DNA from: Alphaproteobacteria bacterium | GTDB taxonomy: Bacteria; Pseudomonadota; Alphaproteobacteria; Caulobacterales; Maricaulaceae | Assembly (NCBI GenBank): GCA_024742735.1 | Contig: JANSXV010000002.1 | Coordinates: 496,001 to 560,000 of the forward strand | Length of the DNA: 64,000 nucleotides | Direction: 5' to 3' | Shown: one piece after another, positions 52,144-61,961 of the stretch | Numbering within the stretch: position 1 is the first letter of the stretch | Layout: the number at the start of each line of letters is the position of its first letter | Position numbers and translations under genes: made by a program | Notes under the pieces: generated by a model | What the model was told of the DNA's origin: nothing | Seen by the model: only the letters and a program-made list of their open reading frames with translations | Database searches by the model: none

Positions 52144-52880
52144 GGCGCCCGCTCCTGTTCATCGTGCTGGGCGTCGTCCTGTTCGCTGCGTTCGCCGTCG
52201 CAAACCTTCCGGCGCGCCTGATCTTCGACGCGGCGGCTGGACCCGCCGGCCTGCGGGCCGGGCTCGTTCAGGGCACGGTCTGGGATGCGACGATCCTGCG
52301 TCTCGACGCCGGCGGTCCGCCGGTGGCCGAAACCCGCGCGCGCCTGCAGCCGGGCGGATTGCTCGGCGGCTCGGCCCGGTTCGATGTGACGGTGCGTGAC
52401 GCGACCGTTCGCGGGGAGGGGGTCGTGACCCTGCGGCCGGGCGGAGCCACCCTTGAGGACGCGACCGGCGTCATGGCCCTGTCGCGCCTGCCCCTGTCCT
52501 TCGCCGTCCCGCCGGGCCAGAGCGTTCAGGCCGACATCACCCGGATCGCCGTCGACCGCGATGGGACCTGCCTTCAGGCTGAAGGATCGCTGAGGACCGC
52601 CGCGCTGGCTGCGGCGGGGGAGTCCTTCGGGGCCGAGCTGCCGCTGCTGACCGGTGAGCTGCTCTGCGCCGGAGACCGCATCGCGGTTCAGATCGACGGC
52701 GCCAACGACCGGCTGAGCCTGAGCGGACGCATTCGCCTGGAGCCAGCAGGACCGGCCTGGCGGATCGAAGCGCGCACCCGGGACCGCGAGGTCGTGGCCG
52801 CGCTCTCCCTGCTGGGCTTCGAACAGGACGGGCCCGATGTTTTCCTTCTGGACTCGCAGCGCCAGAACGCACAAGGCTGA
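52140..52880 (+). CDS. gspN: Type II secretion protein GspN
   Basis: 246 residues with an N-terminal helix (LLFIVLGVVLFAAFAVANLP) and a beta-rich periplasmic part (GLVQGTVWDATILRLDAGG, LLTGELLCAGDRIAVQIDG) as in GspN. Its role is accessory and not essential in all systems. It overlaps gspM by four bases and ends the core operon. Confidence 0.88.
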   Translation: MRRPLLFIVLGVVLFAAFAVANLPARLIFDAAAGPAGLRAGLVQGTVWDATILRLDAGGPPVAETRARLQPGGLLGGSARFDVTVRDATVRGEGVVTLRPGGATLEDATGVMALSRLPLSFAVPPGQSVQADITRIAVDRDGTCLQAEGSLRTAALAAAGESFGAELPLLTGELLCAGDRIAVQIDGANDRLSLSGRIRLEPAGPAWRIEARTRDREVVAALSLLGFEQDGPDVFLLDSQRQNAQG

Positions 52881-52886
52881 CCGCCC

Positions 52887-53363
52887 ATGAGATCCCTGAT
52901 CGTCGCCATTCTCGCCCTGGGCGCGGCCGCCTGCGTTTCGGGTCCCGGATCATCTTCAGGGACCCAGGCCTCTGCTGCGCCGGGTCAGCCGGTCTCCAGC
53001 CTGCCGCCGCAGACCCTGGCGCCGGGCTCGTGCGGACTGTTCCTGTTCGAACGCCGGGCGCCGCGCCGCTTTGTGATGTTCGAGGATCTGGCCGCGCGCA
53101 CGGTCCAGATCGTTCATGACGGCGAGATTTTCGAGCTGGGCGTCACTGAACATCGCGGCGCGCTGGTGACCGGCGAAAGCTTCCGCCGCGTCTATCTGGA
53201 CCCGCGCCGCAATATCACCTTCACCCTGACCGGCGAAGTCGGTGAGGAGACCGGCTCCGGTCCCCGTCTCGAAGGCGTGCTTCTGGCCGTCCAGACGCTC
53301 GACGGCGGCCGGGTGGTGCGCCCGCTGGGCGGGGTTCGCTCCTGCGGGAATGACCGGGATTAG
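52887..53363 (+). CDS. Small lipoprotein downstream of the type II secretion operon
   Basis: 158 residues with a lipobox (LGAAAC) after a 15-residue leader. A Ser/Pro-rich linker leads to a beta-rich domain with two cysteines ([27 protein letters not shown]). It starts six bases after gspN, so it is almost surely part of the operon. A role as an accessory lipoprotein, perhaps in place of a GspS-like pilotin, is possible but not shown. No family is recognised. Confidence 0.75.
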   Translation: MRSLIVAILALGAAACVSGPGSSSGTQASAAPGQPVSSLPPQTLAPGSCGLFLFERRAPRRFVMFEDLAARTVQIVHDGEIFELGVTEHRGALVTGESFRRVYLDPRRNITFTLTGEVGEETGSGPRLEGVLLAVQTLDGGRVVRPLGGVRSCGNDRD

Positions 53364-53935
53364 TCGGAGAAGGCGTCAGGCGCATCTTCGATCACCGGAC
53401 CCGTCGCATCGGCGGCGGGCGTTTCACCATTGGGATCGTCGTCTTTCGGCACATAGGTCAGAAGGCCCCAGTCCGCCCAGCTTTCGGTCTGCGGGTTCCA
53501 TTGCTGGAAGTGCTGGATGACGTGGCCGTTGTCCTGCGGCGTCCAGGCGCCGCGGAAGTCGAAGCTGACCGGGCCGCCGGGCCGGGCGTAGGTGATCACA
53601 CCCTCCAGCACCATGACGCCGTCTTCGTTGAGGCCGCCGGCATAGTCGATCTGATACCGGGTTCCGACCCAGAGCTGGCGCCACTGGCCGGTCTCGTTGT
53701 CGACCCAGTTCAGGCTGTGCCCTGTTCCCCCGTTCGCTTTCGTCCAGTGCTCGTGCAGGACGCATCCGTTTGCGCCTGGTTCGATCACGTTGGAGCCGCC
53801 AAAGGCGCCGTTCGCGGCGTAGACATTCCAGGCTCCGGTCCAGAAATCGAACTGGCGGTGAAGCGTGCTGTCTTCGCACGTGGGCGGACCGGTCTGCAGG
53901 AGAAGCGCGGCGGTGACGGTCAGCAGATCCAGCAT
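53360..53935 (-). CDS. Secreted DUF1579/lipocalin-like protein
   Basis: 191 residues, with a short hydrophobic start ([15 protein letters not shown]) that may be a signal peptide. The motif [11 protein letters not shown] and alternating beta strands ([20 protein letters not shown]) are typical of small lipocalin-like proteins of unknown role. It converges with the lipoprotein gene by a 4-bp overlap. Confidence 0.72.
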   Translation of the reverse strand: MLDLLTVTAALLLQTGPPTCEDSTLHRQFDFWTGAWNVYAANGAFGGSNVIEPGANGCVLHEHWTKANGGTGHSLNWVDNETGQWRQLWVGTRYQIDYAGGLNEDGVMVLEGVITYARPGGPVSFDFRGAWTPQDNGHVIQHFQQWNPQTESWADWGLLTYVPKDDDPNGETPAADATGPVIEDAPDAFSD

Positions 53936-53953
53936 GGAGTCTCCGTCAACGGG

Positions 53954-54523
53954 TCAGCCCTCGTCCGTCCAGTGGTCGGGAGTGCGTGGGCGCGGCGTCG
54001 TGGCGAGCGGGCGCAGGTGGACCGTCTGCCAGGGCGTGAATTCGCCGTCATCGGTGTCGAGCATCAAGATGCGATGCTCGATCGCGCCGTCCGCCATCGC
54101 CCGCCAGCTGACCTGTGCGGGACGGCTGGATCCGCCATTGATGAAATCAAGCCGGCCTTCCAGCACCAGGGCCTCGCCGGGACCTGGGCGTCCGTCCGCC
54201 TGCATGGCGACGCTGTCCCCGGCGAAGCTGTAGGACCAGACCCCGCTGAGCGGGTCGAACCGCAACAACCCGGCGCCGTCGCCCAGCGGAGAGACCGATT
54301 CTGCGACCCCGGTCTGCAGCTCCAGAAAGGCGCAACCGCCCCAGACCGGGCTCAGGCGCACCTCGCCGAAGGCCAGGTAGGCGCCGGGGTGGACCACGGC
54401 CCACTCGCCCGAAAGCCAGGCCGCGGCCTCGAAGTCTTCCGCCGTACAGCCGTCATAAGACGCCTCCGGACCCAGGGACGGTCCGGCCGCCAGGGACATC
54501 GCCAGGGTCAGGGTCACAAGCAT
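53954..54523 (-). CDS. Secreted lipocalin-like protein of unknown function
   Basis: 189 residues with a signal peptide ([17 protein letters not shown]). [11 protein letters not shown] and the beta-strand pattern ([26 protein letters not shown]) resemble the previous gene product, so the two may be distant paralogues. The start at 54523 is chosen for the signal peptide; the same frame runs back to 55342 across purA. It is divergent from purA and transcribed in the same direction as its neighbour 18 bp downstream. Confidence 0.65.
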   Translation of the reverse strand: MLVTLTLAMSLAAGPSLGPEASYDGCTAEDFEAAAWLSGEWAVVHPGAYLAFGEVRLSPVWGGCAFLELQTGVAESVSPLGDGAGLLRFDPLSGVWSYSFAGDSVAMQADGRPGPGEALVLEGRLDFINGGSSRPAQVSWRAMADGAIEHRILMLDTDDGEFTPWQTVHLRPLATTPRPRTPDHWTDEG

Positions 54524-54649
54524 GCCGTCCTTCGCGTTTTGCTCAGCTTGCGCTCCCAGGCGCCGGGCGTCCAGCGCCTCGCTTGCCGCAACGGCGAAAC
54601 CCGCGTATGGCTCGGCCCCGGTTTTCTTCCGCCGGACGGAGTGTCTCCC

Positions 54650-55939
<1,290 letters not shown>

Positions 55940-56002
55940 GCCGGCGCGGCGTTAACGACTTCCCGTTTCCCTTCGCTGCGCGGACCTGCTATAGCCCGGC
56001 TC

Positions 56003-56031
56003 GCGCGTGGCGAACCGCCGCGCGTTTTTTG
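56003..56031 (+). terminator. Intrinsic terminator of purA
   Basis: GCGCGTGGCG and CGCCGCGCG pair around an AAC loop and are followed directly by TTTTTT. It starts 64 bp after the purA stop and precedes the helicase gene by about 60 bp. This is the clearest Rho-independent terminator in the window. Confidence 0.88.
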
Positions 56032-56089
56032 TTGCCGGGATGCACGCCTTCGCAAGGGTTGAGGCGCTCGATCCCGCGAAAGGTGAATG

Positions 56090-58075
56090 ATGGACTTCCC
56101 CAACTGCGTGCCCTCCGCGCTGGTTTCAGCGCTGGAGATGAAGGGCTATGCCGCCCTCACTGATGTTCAAACCGCTGTTCTGGCCGACGACGCCGCCGGC
56201 GCGGACCTTCTGGTCTCCGCGCGCACCGGCTCGGGCAAGACCGTGGCTTTTGGTCTGGCCATGGGCGCAGACCTTCTGGCCGGTCACGACACGCTGGGCT
56301 TCGCCGCCACGCCGCTGGCCCTGGTGATCGCTCCGACCCGCGAGCTCGCCCTTCAGGTGGAGCGCGAGCTGACCTGGCTCTACGCCGACGCGGGCGGGCG
56401 CCTGGCCTCCTGCGTGGGCGGGATGGATGCGCGCAGCGAGCGCCGCACCCTGCAGCGCGGCGCCCACATCGTGGTGGGTACGCCGGGCCGCCTGCGCGAC
56501 CATATCGAGCGCGGCGCCCTGGACCTGTCGTCGGTGCGCGCGGTCGTGCTCGACGAAGCCGACGAGATGCTCGATTTCGGCTTCAAGGAAGATCTGGAGT
56601 TCATTCTTCAGGCCGCGCCGGCTTCACGGCGCACCCTGATGTTCTCCGCCACCGTCTCCCGGCCCATCGCAGAGCTGGCGCGCTCCTATCAGCGCGACGC
56701 GCTGCGCATCTCCACCGCCGGTGATCGCGGTCAGCACGCCGACATCACCTATCTGGCCCACACCGTGGCCGGTCATGAGCGTGAAGCGGCCATCATCAAT
56801 GTCCTGCGCTATCACGACGCGGCGCGCGCCCTGGTGTTCTGCACCACGCGCGAAGCGGTCAATCAGCTGGTGATCAGGCTTCAGAACGCCGGGTTCTCCG
56901 CCGTGGCCCTGTCGGGTGAACTGACCCAGGCCGAACGCACCAAGGCGCTGGACGCCCTGCGCGACGGCCGGGCGAAGGTGTGCGTGGCCACGGACGTGGC
57001 GGCACGCGGCATCGACCTGCCGGGTCTGGATCTGGTGGTTCACGCCGAGCCGCCGACGAACGCCGAGAGCCTGCAGCACCGCTCCGGCCGCACCGGCCGC
57101 GCGGGCGCGAAAGGCGTCAGCGTGTTCGTGGTGGCCAGCTCGCGCAAGGGCCGGGTCATCCGCCTGCTGCGCGAGGCCAATATCGAAGCGGACTGGACCG
57201 AGGCGCCCGGCGCCGAGGACATCCGCGCGCGCGATACCGAGCGTCTGGCGAGCCTTCCGGCCTTCACCGCCGAGCTGGATGAAGCGCGTCTTGCTGAAGC
57301 CCGCGCCCTGATCGAACGCTTTGGCGCGGAACGTGTCGCTGCAGCGTTCCTGGCCGAGCGTGAAGCGAGTCTTCCGTCCGTCCACCAGCTCAGCCCCGCG
57401 CCGACCGCGCCGGGCAAGGCTGCGCGGGCCGAGCGGGCCTCGCGCCGCGACCGGTCTGACTTCGACGACAGCACCTGGCTGGAGGTCAATCTGGGCCGTA
57501 AGCAGCGCGCCGAGCCGCGCTGGCTGGTCCCGCTGATCTGCCGGGTCGGCGATGTGACCGGCGCCGATATCGGCGCGATCCGCATCGAGGAAACCTACAC
57601 CCGCTTCCAGATCGCCGAGGACAAGCGCGCGGCCTTCATGGCGGCGCTCAAGCGTCCTCGCGACCGCGACGAGAATGTCCGCGTCACGCTGGCCGGTCAG
57701 TCCGGCGAGACCGCTGAGGCGGCGCCCGCGCGCCCTCCCGCGCCGGCCAGGGCCCGCACCGAGCGCCCGGCCAGGCCGGCTCATGAGCGCCAGCCCGAGC
57801 GGGCGCCGGAGCACAAGCCCGAGCCGAAAGCGGCCCGGACGGAGCGCAAGTCTGATCCCAAGGCTGAGCGGGCTGAGCCTCGCACCAAGCTGTATGCTGA
57901 AGACGGCGCGCCGCGCCCCAAGCGCCGCGCGCGTCCGGGCAAGGCGGAACGTCAGGTCATCAAGGCGGCGAAGTCGTCTCGCGAGACCCGGCCGGTGCGC
58001 GACTGGGCGCCCAAGGCCAAGCCTGCTGGCGATGCCGGTCCGAAACTGAAGCGGGTCAAGAAGCGCTCGAACTGA
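56090..58075 (+). CDS. DEAD-box ATP-dependent RNA helicase with DbpA RNA-binding domain
   Basis: About 661 residues. Q motif and motif I (SARTGSGKT), motif II DEAD at 155-158, motif III SAT, and motif VI HRSGRTGRAG are intact. A DbpA-type RNA-binding domain follows (EVNLGRKQRAEPRWLVPLIC, IGAIRIEETYTRFQIAED), then a 120-residue Arg/Lys/Pro/Ala-rich disordered tail. It is related to DeaD/CsdA and probably acts in ribosome assembly or cold RNA remodelling. ATG 56090 has AAAGG at a better distance than ATG 56087. Confidence 0.93.
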   Translation: MDFPNCVPSALVSALEMKGYAALTDVQTAVLADDAAGADLLVSARTGSGKTVAFGLAMGADLLAGHDTLGFAATPLALVIAPTRELALQVERELTWLYADAGGRLASCVGGMDARSERRTLQRGAHIVVGTPGRLRDHIERGALDLSSVRAVVLDEADEMLDFGFKEDLEFILQAAPASRRTLMFSATVSRPIAELARSYQRDALRISTAGDRGQHADITYLAHTVAGHEREAAIINVLRYHDAARALVFCTTREAVNQLVIRLQNAGFSAVALSGELTQAERTKALDALRDGRAKVCVATDVAARGIDLPGLDLVVHAEPPTNAESLQHRSGRTGRAGAKGVSVFVVASSRKGRVIRLLREANIEADWTEAPGAEDIRARDTERLASLPAFTAELDEARLAEARALIERFGAERVAAAFLAEREASLPSVHQLSPAPTAPGKAARAERASRRDRSDFDDSTWLEVNLGRKQRAEPRWLVPLICRVGDVTGADIGAIRIEETYTRFQIAEDKRAAFMAALKRPRDRDENVRVTLAGQSGETAEAAPARPPAPARARTERPARPAHERQPERAPEHKPEPKAARTERKSDPKAERAEPRTKLYAEDGAPRPKRRARPGKAERQVIKAAKSSRETRPVRDWAPKAKPAGDAGPKLKRVKKRSN

Positions 58076-58096
58076 TCGCGGACAGCCGGCCGCGCC

Positions 58097-58849
58097 TCAA
58101 AGCACGGCCGGCAGCCCCAGCCCGGTCAGCAGGGTCTGCATTTCATCGCGGGCCTTTCGGGCGGACTCCGGCACGTCGTCCAGTCCCGGCCTGAACAGGT
58201 CGAACAGGGTCAGCCCTTCTTCAAACAGCTCGCGGTAGAGCATGCGCTCGACCAGATGGCCGGCGATCTCGAAATCGCGCGCCTCAGCGAGCAGACGCAG
58301 ACGGTCGCCGACCTTTCCGGCGTTGCGGCTGATCAGCGGTGAGACCCGGTTGACGACGACCCGCCATTCCAGCTTCGGGCGTTGACCGGCTTCCCGCCGC
58401 TCGCGGGCCGCCTCCATCTTCTGCCCCAGGGCGCCGGGGCGGCCTTCATCGTCGGCGATGGCGTTGAGATCCATCAGGCTTTCATTGATCGGCGTGACGA
58501 CGAGCGTCGACAGGTCCAGCGCCGCATTGAGGCAGCGCCCGCCACCGGCCGGCGTGTCGATGATGACGCGCCGTCCCTTGTCGCGCTCGGCCTTCACCAG
58601 CTCGGTGAAGCGCTGCACCAGCGTCCCGTCGGGCTTTCTGGCGAGCGTCATGACGCTGATCGGCTCGCCGGCCTTGCCGTTCAGGCGCGCATAACGCCGT
58701 TCCAGGAACCAGGCCGCACTGCGCTGGCCCAGATCGGCGTCGATGACGCTGGCCGACAGGCCCTGACGCTGGATGGCGGCGGCCAGATGCAGGGCGAGCG
58801 TGGATTTGCCCACCCCGCCCTTTGTGTTGGCGATCGTGATCACCTGCAT
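58097..58849 (-). CDS. MipZ/ParA-family ATPase
   Basis: 250 residues. The deviant Walker A motif TKGGVGKST (9-17), SVIDADLGQRSAAWFLERR, and DLSTLVVTPINESLMDLNAI match the MipZ type, as do VERMLYRELFEEGLTLFDL and the preceding WRVVVNR segment. In Caulobacter MipZ forms gradients with ParB and places FtsZ. No ParB gene lies near. It may be the sole MipZ or a divergent paralogue. Confidence 0.87.
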   Translation of the reverse strand: MQVITIANTKGGVGKSTLALHLAAAIQRQGLSASVIDADLGQRSAAWFLERRYARLNGKAGEPISVMTLARKPDGTLVQRFTELVKAERDKGRRVIIDTPAGGGRCLNAALDLSTLVVTPINESLMDLNAIADDEGRPGALGQKMEAARERREAGQRPKLEWRVVVNRVSPLISRNAGKVGDRLRLLAEARDFEIAGHLVERMLYRELFEEGLTLFDLFRPGLDDVPESARKARDEMQTLLTGLGLPAVL

Positions 58850-58921
58850 GGAAAGCGTTCCCCCTTACGCCGGCGCCTGCGCCTGGACCGGTGCAAGGCG
58901 CGGGCCATCGTGCCCGGAGGG

Positions 58922-60187
58922 TCAGCGTCCTGCAATGAACATCAAAGCAATTTCAGGCACGAAAGCGATGAGCAACAACCCGCCCAGCATCAGCGCGATG
59001 AAGGGCAGGACCGCCTTCACCACGGTCCAGAAGCTTTCCTGGAAGGCCGCCATGGCCACGATCAGGTTGAGCCCCAGGGGCGGGGTCAGATAGCCGATGC
59101 CCAGATTGACGATCATGATGATCCCGAAATGAACCGGATCCACGCCGTTCGCCTCGGCCAGCGGCTGCAGCAGCGGGGCGAGCACCAGCGTGGCGGAACC
59201 GACATCGATCACCATGCCCACCAGCAGGAGCAGGAGGTTGGAGAGCAGGATGAACTCCACCTTGCTGTCGATCAGCGTCGACAGGTCGGCGACCAGTTGT
59301 TGCGGCACGCCCTCGGCGGTGAGGAACACGTTGAGCGAGAACGCAAAAGCGAGCACCGGATAGAGGCTGCCCAGCAGCTTGGCGCTGTCTGTCGTGACGG
59401 CCTTCAGATCGGTGAAGGAGAGGTCGCGATGGAGGAAGACCTCCACCAGCACGGCGACCACCACGGCCACGGCGGCGGCTTCGGTCACGGTGAAGATCCC
59501 GCCATAGATGCCGCCCAGGATGATCAGCGGGATCGGCAGGGCGAAGATCGAGCGGGAGATCGCACGTAAGAAGCCGGATATCCTCCAGCCGCCTTCACGC
59601 CGCTTGAAGTTCAGGATGAAGCCATAGGCCGCGAAGATCGCCACCAGCACCAGGGCCGGACCGATGCCGGCCAGGAAGAGCTGGGCGATGGAGACCTGAG
59701 TGATGTAGCCGTACAGGATCAAGGGAATCGAGGGCGGGATGATGATGCCCAGCACCCCGCCGGAGCACAGCGCGCCAATGGCGAAGCTCTTTGAATAGCC
59801 GCTCTCGATCAGCGCCTTGTACATGATGCCGCCGACCGCCAGCAGCGTCACGGCGGCCGAGCCGGAAATCGCCGCAAACCCGGCGCAGCTCAGGACCGCC
59901 GCCAGCGCCAGTCCGCCGGGAACGGGCCGGGTGATCTCGCGCATGAGGTCGATGATGCGTTCCGCAATCGTACCCTTGGACATGATCGCGCCGGCCAGCA
60001 CGAAGAGCGGGATCGCCAGCAGGACTTCCTGATTGACCGCGAACCAGACGTCATAGGCGGCGTATTCCGGCCGCCCGTCATTCCAGACCGAGTAGACGAA
60101 CAGCGCCGCGCAGCCCAGCAGCACCAGCACCGGCTGGCGCAGCACCATCAACAGGACGATCAGTCCGACGAGAAGCCACATCTCCAT
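58922..60187 (-). CDS. TRAP transporter large permease (DctM-like)
   Basis: 421 residues with about 12 membrane segments. Family motifs such as IPLFVLAGAIMSKG, GFAAISGSAAVTLLAVGGIM and GGVLGIIIPPSIPLILYG are present. It carries the translocation path of a sodium-driven tripartite (TRAP) importer for organic acids. The start overlaps the small permease stop by one base. Confidence 0.94.
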   Translation of the reverse strand: MEMWLLVGLIVLLMVLRQPVLVLLGCAALFVYSVWNDGRPEYAAYDVWFAVNQEVLLAIPLFVLAGAIMSKGTIAERIIDLMREITRPVPGGLALAAVLSCAGFAAISGSAAVTLLAVGGIMYKALIESGYSKSFAIGALCSGGVLGIIIPPSIPLILYGYITQVSIAQLFLAGIGPALVLVAIFAAYGFILNFKRREGGWRISGFLRAISRSIFALPIPLIILGGIYGGIFTVTEAAAVAVVVAVLVEVFLHRDLSFTDLKAVTTDSAKLLGSLYPVLAFAFSLNVFLTAEGVPQQLVADLSTLIDSKVEFILLSNLLLLLVGMVIDVGSATLVLAPLLQPLAEANGVDPVHFGIIMIVNLGIGYLTPPLGLNLIVAMAAFQESFWTVVKAVLPFIALMLGGLLLIAFVPEIALMFIAGR

Positions 60188-60723
60188 CAGGCGGGGTCCC
60201 CGTCATCGCGCTCGACCTCGTCCTCACGTTCAACGACGTCTTCCAGGTTCTCGCTGGGGCGAAGCTCAGGCCGCCCGGCATAGACCGCAAAGCGGATCAT
60301 GTTTGTGGCGAAGGCGATGAAGATCATGGCTTGGAGCGTCCAGATCGGAAGGCGCAAAATCTCGGTCCGGTCGCCCAGCACGACGCTTTCCCAGACCATC
60401 CAGCCGGACAGGCCGGCGAAGACCGCGAAGAAGGCGGCGGTCACAGCGCTCGACAGCCGGACCATGGCCGGCTCCAGCGCCTTGGGGATCAGCGCGTCGA
60501 ACAGGCGCGGGCGCAGGTGTGCGCCGTGGTCGGTGGCCACGCCCACCCCGAACATGGCGACAGCCACCATGCCGATGACGGCGACTTCCGTGGCGCCGAT
60601 GAGCCCGGTCATGAAGATGCGCCGGCTGATCACGTCGGCCATGAGCGACAACGCCATCAGAGCGAAGGCGAGAAGGCTCGCCCAGCGTTCAAACCTGGCG
60701 ATCCCTCCTAGAAGCGCAGCCAT
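60187..60723 (-). CDS. TRAP transporter small permease (DctQ-like)
   Basis: 178 residues with four membrane segments (LLAFALMALSLMADVISRRIF begins the family region) and an acidic tail. It pairs with the large permease, with which it overlaps by one base; its start overlaps the binding-protein gene by 16 bp. Sequence is only loosely conserved in this family, so the call rests partly on position. Confidence 0.88.
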   Translation of the reverse strand: MAALLGGIARFERWASLLAFALMALSLMADVISRRIFMTGLIGATEVAVIGMVAVAMFGVGVATDHGAHLRPRLFDALIPKALEPAMVRLSSAVTAAFFAVFAGLSGWMVWESVVLGDRTEILRLPIWTLQAMIFIAFATNMIRFAVYAGRPELRPSENLEDVVEREDEVERDDGDPA

Positions 60724-61814
60724 GATCCAGCCTCCCCGCCTGACGCATTGCGCCGGGCGAACGCGGCCTTGCCCGCTTCGATCCGGTCATAGACTTCGCG
60801 GGCCCGGCCGCCGATCGTTTCGACCAGGCGATCAACGACGTTCTCGGTCTGCGCCATCCAGGCTGCGCGGTCCTGCGCTGTCAGATCATGAACCTGGACG
60901 GGCTCGCCCGTCGTGGTCAGGAGGGGGCGGACCACCTCGCCCTCACGATTGGTCTGGACCCCGGCGCGCAGCCAGCCCAGCACCACATCGTCCAGCACGC
61001 GGACACCGGCGCGGGCCGAGGCCGGGCTGCCCCAGGCGCCGTCGATGGTCTGCTTCTGCGACGGCGTGGCGCTTTCATACCAGTCCTTGTTCAGGACGAT
61101 CGCGCCGGTGTCATAGGAGTGATAGGTCAGCGTGAAATGGGCTGCGAGCTCCAGCGTGGCGAAGAAGTGGAAGACCGCGCTGGACAATCCGCCCTGCACC
61201 AGGCCCGTCTGAAGGGCGGGGATCACGTCGGCGATGCCCAACGGAATGGCGTCCATGCCGGCGGCTTCGCAGAAGAATCGCGCCGCCGCATTGGGGCTGG
61301 TGCGCATGCGCAGGCCGGCGGCCAGGTCCGGATGGGTCAGAGGGCGGTCGGCGAAGACATGGGTCCAGCCCACTTCAACCCATTGCAGAAGGCGCAGATT
61401 CTGCGCCCGCGCAAGCTCGTCGGTGATGTCGAACAGGTATTCGTCATAGACGAAGTCGACCTCTTCCCGGCTGGCGAACAGGTAGGGCGCCATGGCGATG
61501 GTCAGCTCGGGGATGGAGCTGGACAGGCCCTGCAGGCTCATCCCGCCCACATGGGAGCGGCCCCGGCGCAGATCGAAGAGCATGCGCTCCTCATCGCCCA
61601 GCTCGGCCTTGGTGAAATACTCGAAATCCAGCGCCGGATTCTGCGCAATATTGGTCTCGAAATTCGTCCACTGGGCGTCCCAGGGGGTGCGCGGCGGGGC
61701 CTGGGCGACGGCGCGGCCATAGAGCACGTCCTCATCCCCACGCCGCCCGCAGGCCGACAGCGCGGGCAGGGCGGCGGCCGTTGCGGCCCAGCCGAGAAAT
61801 TGTCTGCGGCGCAT
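60708..61814 (-). CDS. TRAP transporter substrate-binding protein (DctP-like), Tat/lipoprotein-type signal
   Basis: 368 residues. The N-terminus MRRRQFLGWAATAAALPALSAC carries both a twin-arginine-like start and a lipobox, so the binder may be lipid-anchored. The DctP body includes GLRMRTSPNAAARFFCEAAG, where the arginine that grips the substrate carboxylate is expected, and GLVQGGLSSAVFHF. The start at 61814 is set by the signal peptide; the frame continues upstream without support. The substrate is unknown. Confidence 0.9.
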   Translation of the reverse strand: MRRRQFLGWAATAAALPALSACGRRGDEDVLYGRAVAQAPPRTPWDAQWTNFETNIAQNPALDFEYFTKAELGDEERMLFDLRRGRSHVGGMSLQGLSSSIPELTIAMAPYLFASREEVDFVYDEYLFDITDELARAQNLRLLQWVEVGWTHVFADRPLTHPDLAAGLRMRTSPNAAARFFCEAAGMDAIPLGIADVIPALQTGLVQGGLSSAVFHFFATLELAAHFTLTYHSYDTGAIVLNKDWYESATPSQKQTIDGAWGSPASARAGVRVLDDVVLGWLRAGVQTNREGEVVRPLLTTTGEPVQVHDLTAQDRAAWMAQTENVVDRLVETIGGRAREVYDRIEAGKAAFARRNASGGEAGSWLRF

Positions 61815-61876
61815 GAGCGGCGCCTCCCCTCGCGAGCTTGCGGTGCGCTCTTTTGACTGGCGCGTCCGTGCGTCTT

Positions 61877-61894
61877 CAAATGATATAACATTTG
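61877..61894. promoter_or_regulatory. Perfect inverted repeat between divergent TRAP and oxidase genes
   Basis: CAAATG-ATATAA-CATTTG is a perfect 6-6-6 inverted repeat in the 147-bp divergent region, an AT-rich island in GC-rich DNA. GntR-type regulators often bind such sites near TRAP genes. No regulator gene is adjacent, so the binder is unknown. Confidence 0.5.
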
Positions 61895-61961
61895 CAAACG
61901 GCCGCGAACGCAAGCCGAGGCTACAGGTATTTGCTCCGCTCAGCGAGCAGGGGAGACCAGG

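Noticed and set aside
53501-54649. Long upstream extension of purA by about 380 codons
   Set aside because: PurA homology starts exactly at 54650; the extension is antisense to two genes with signal peptides and coding character.
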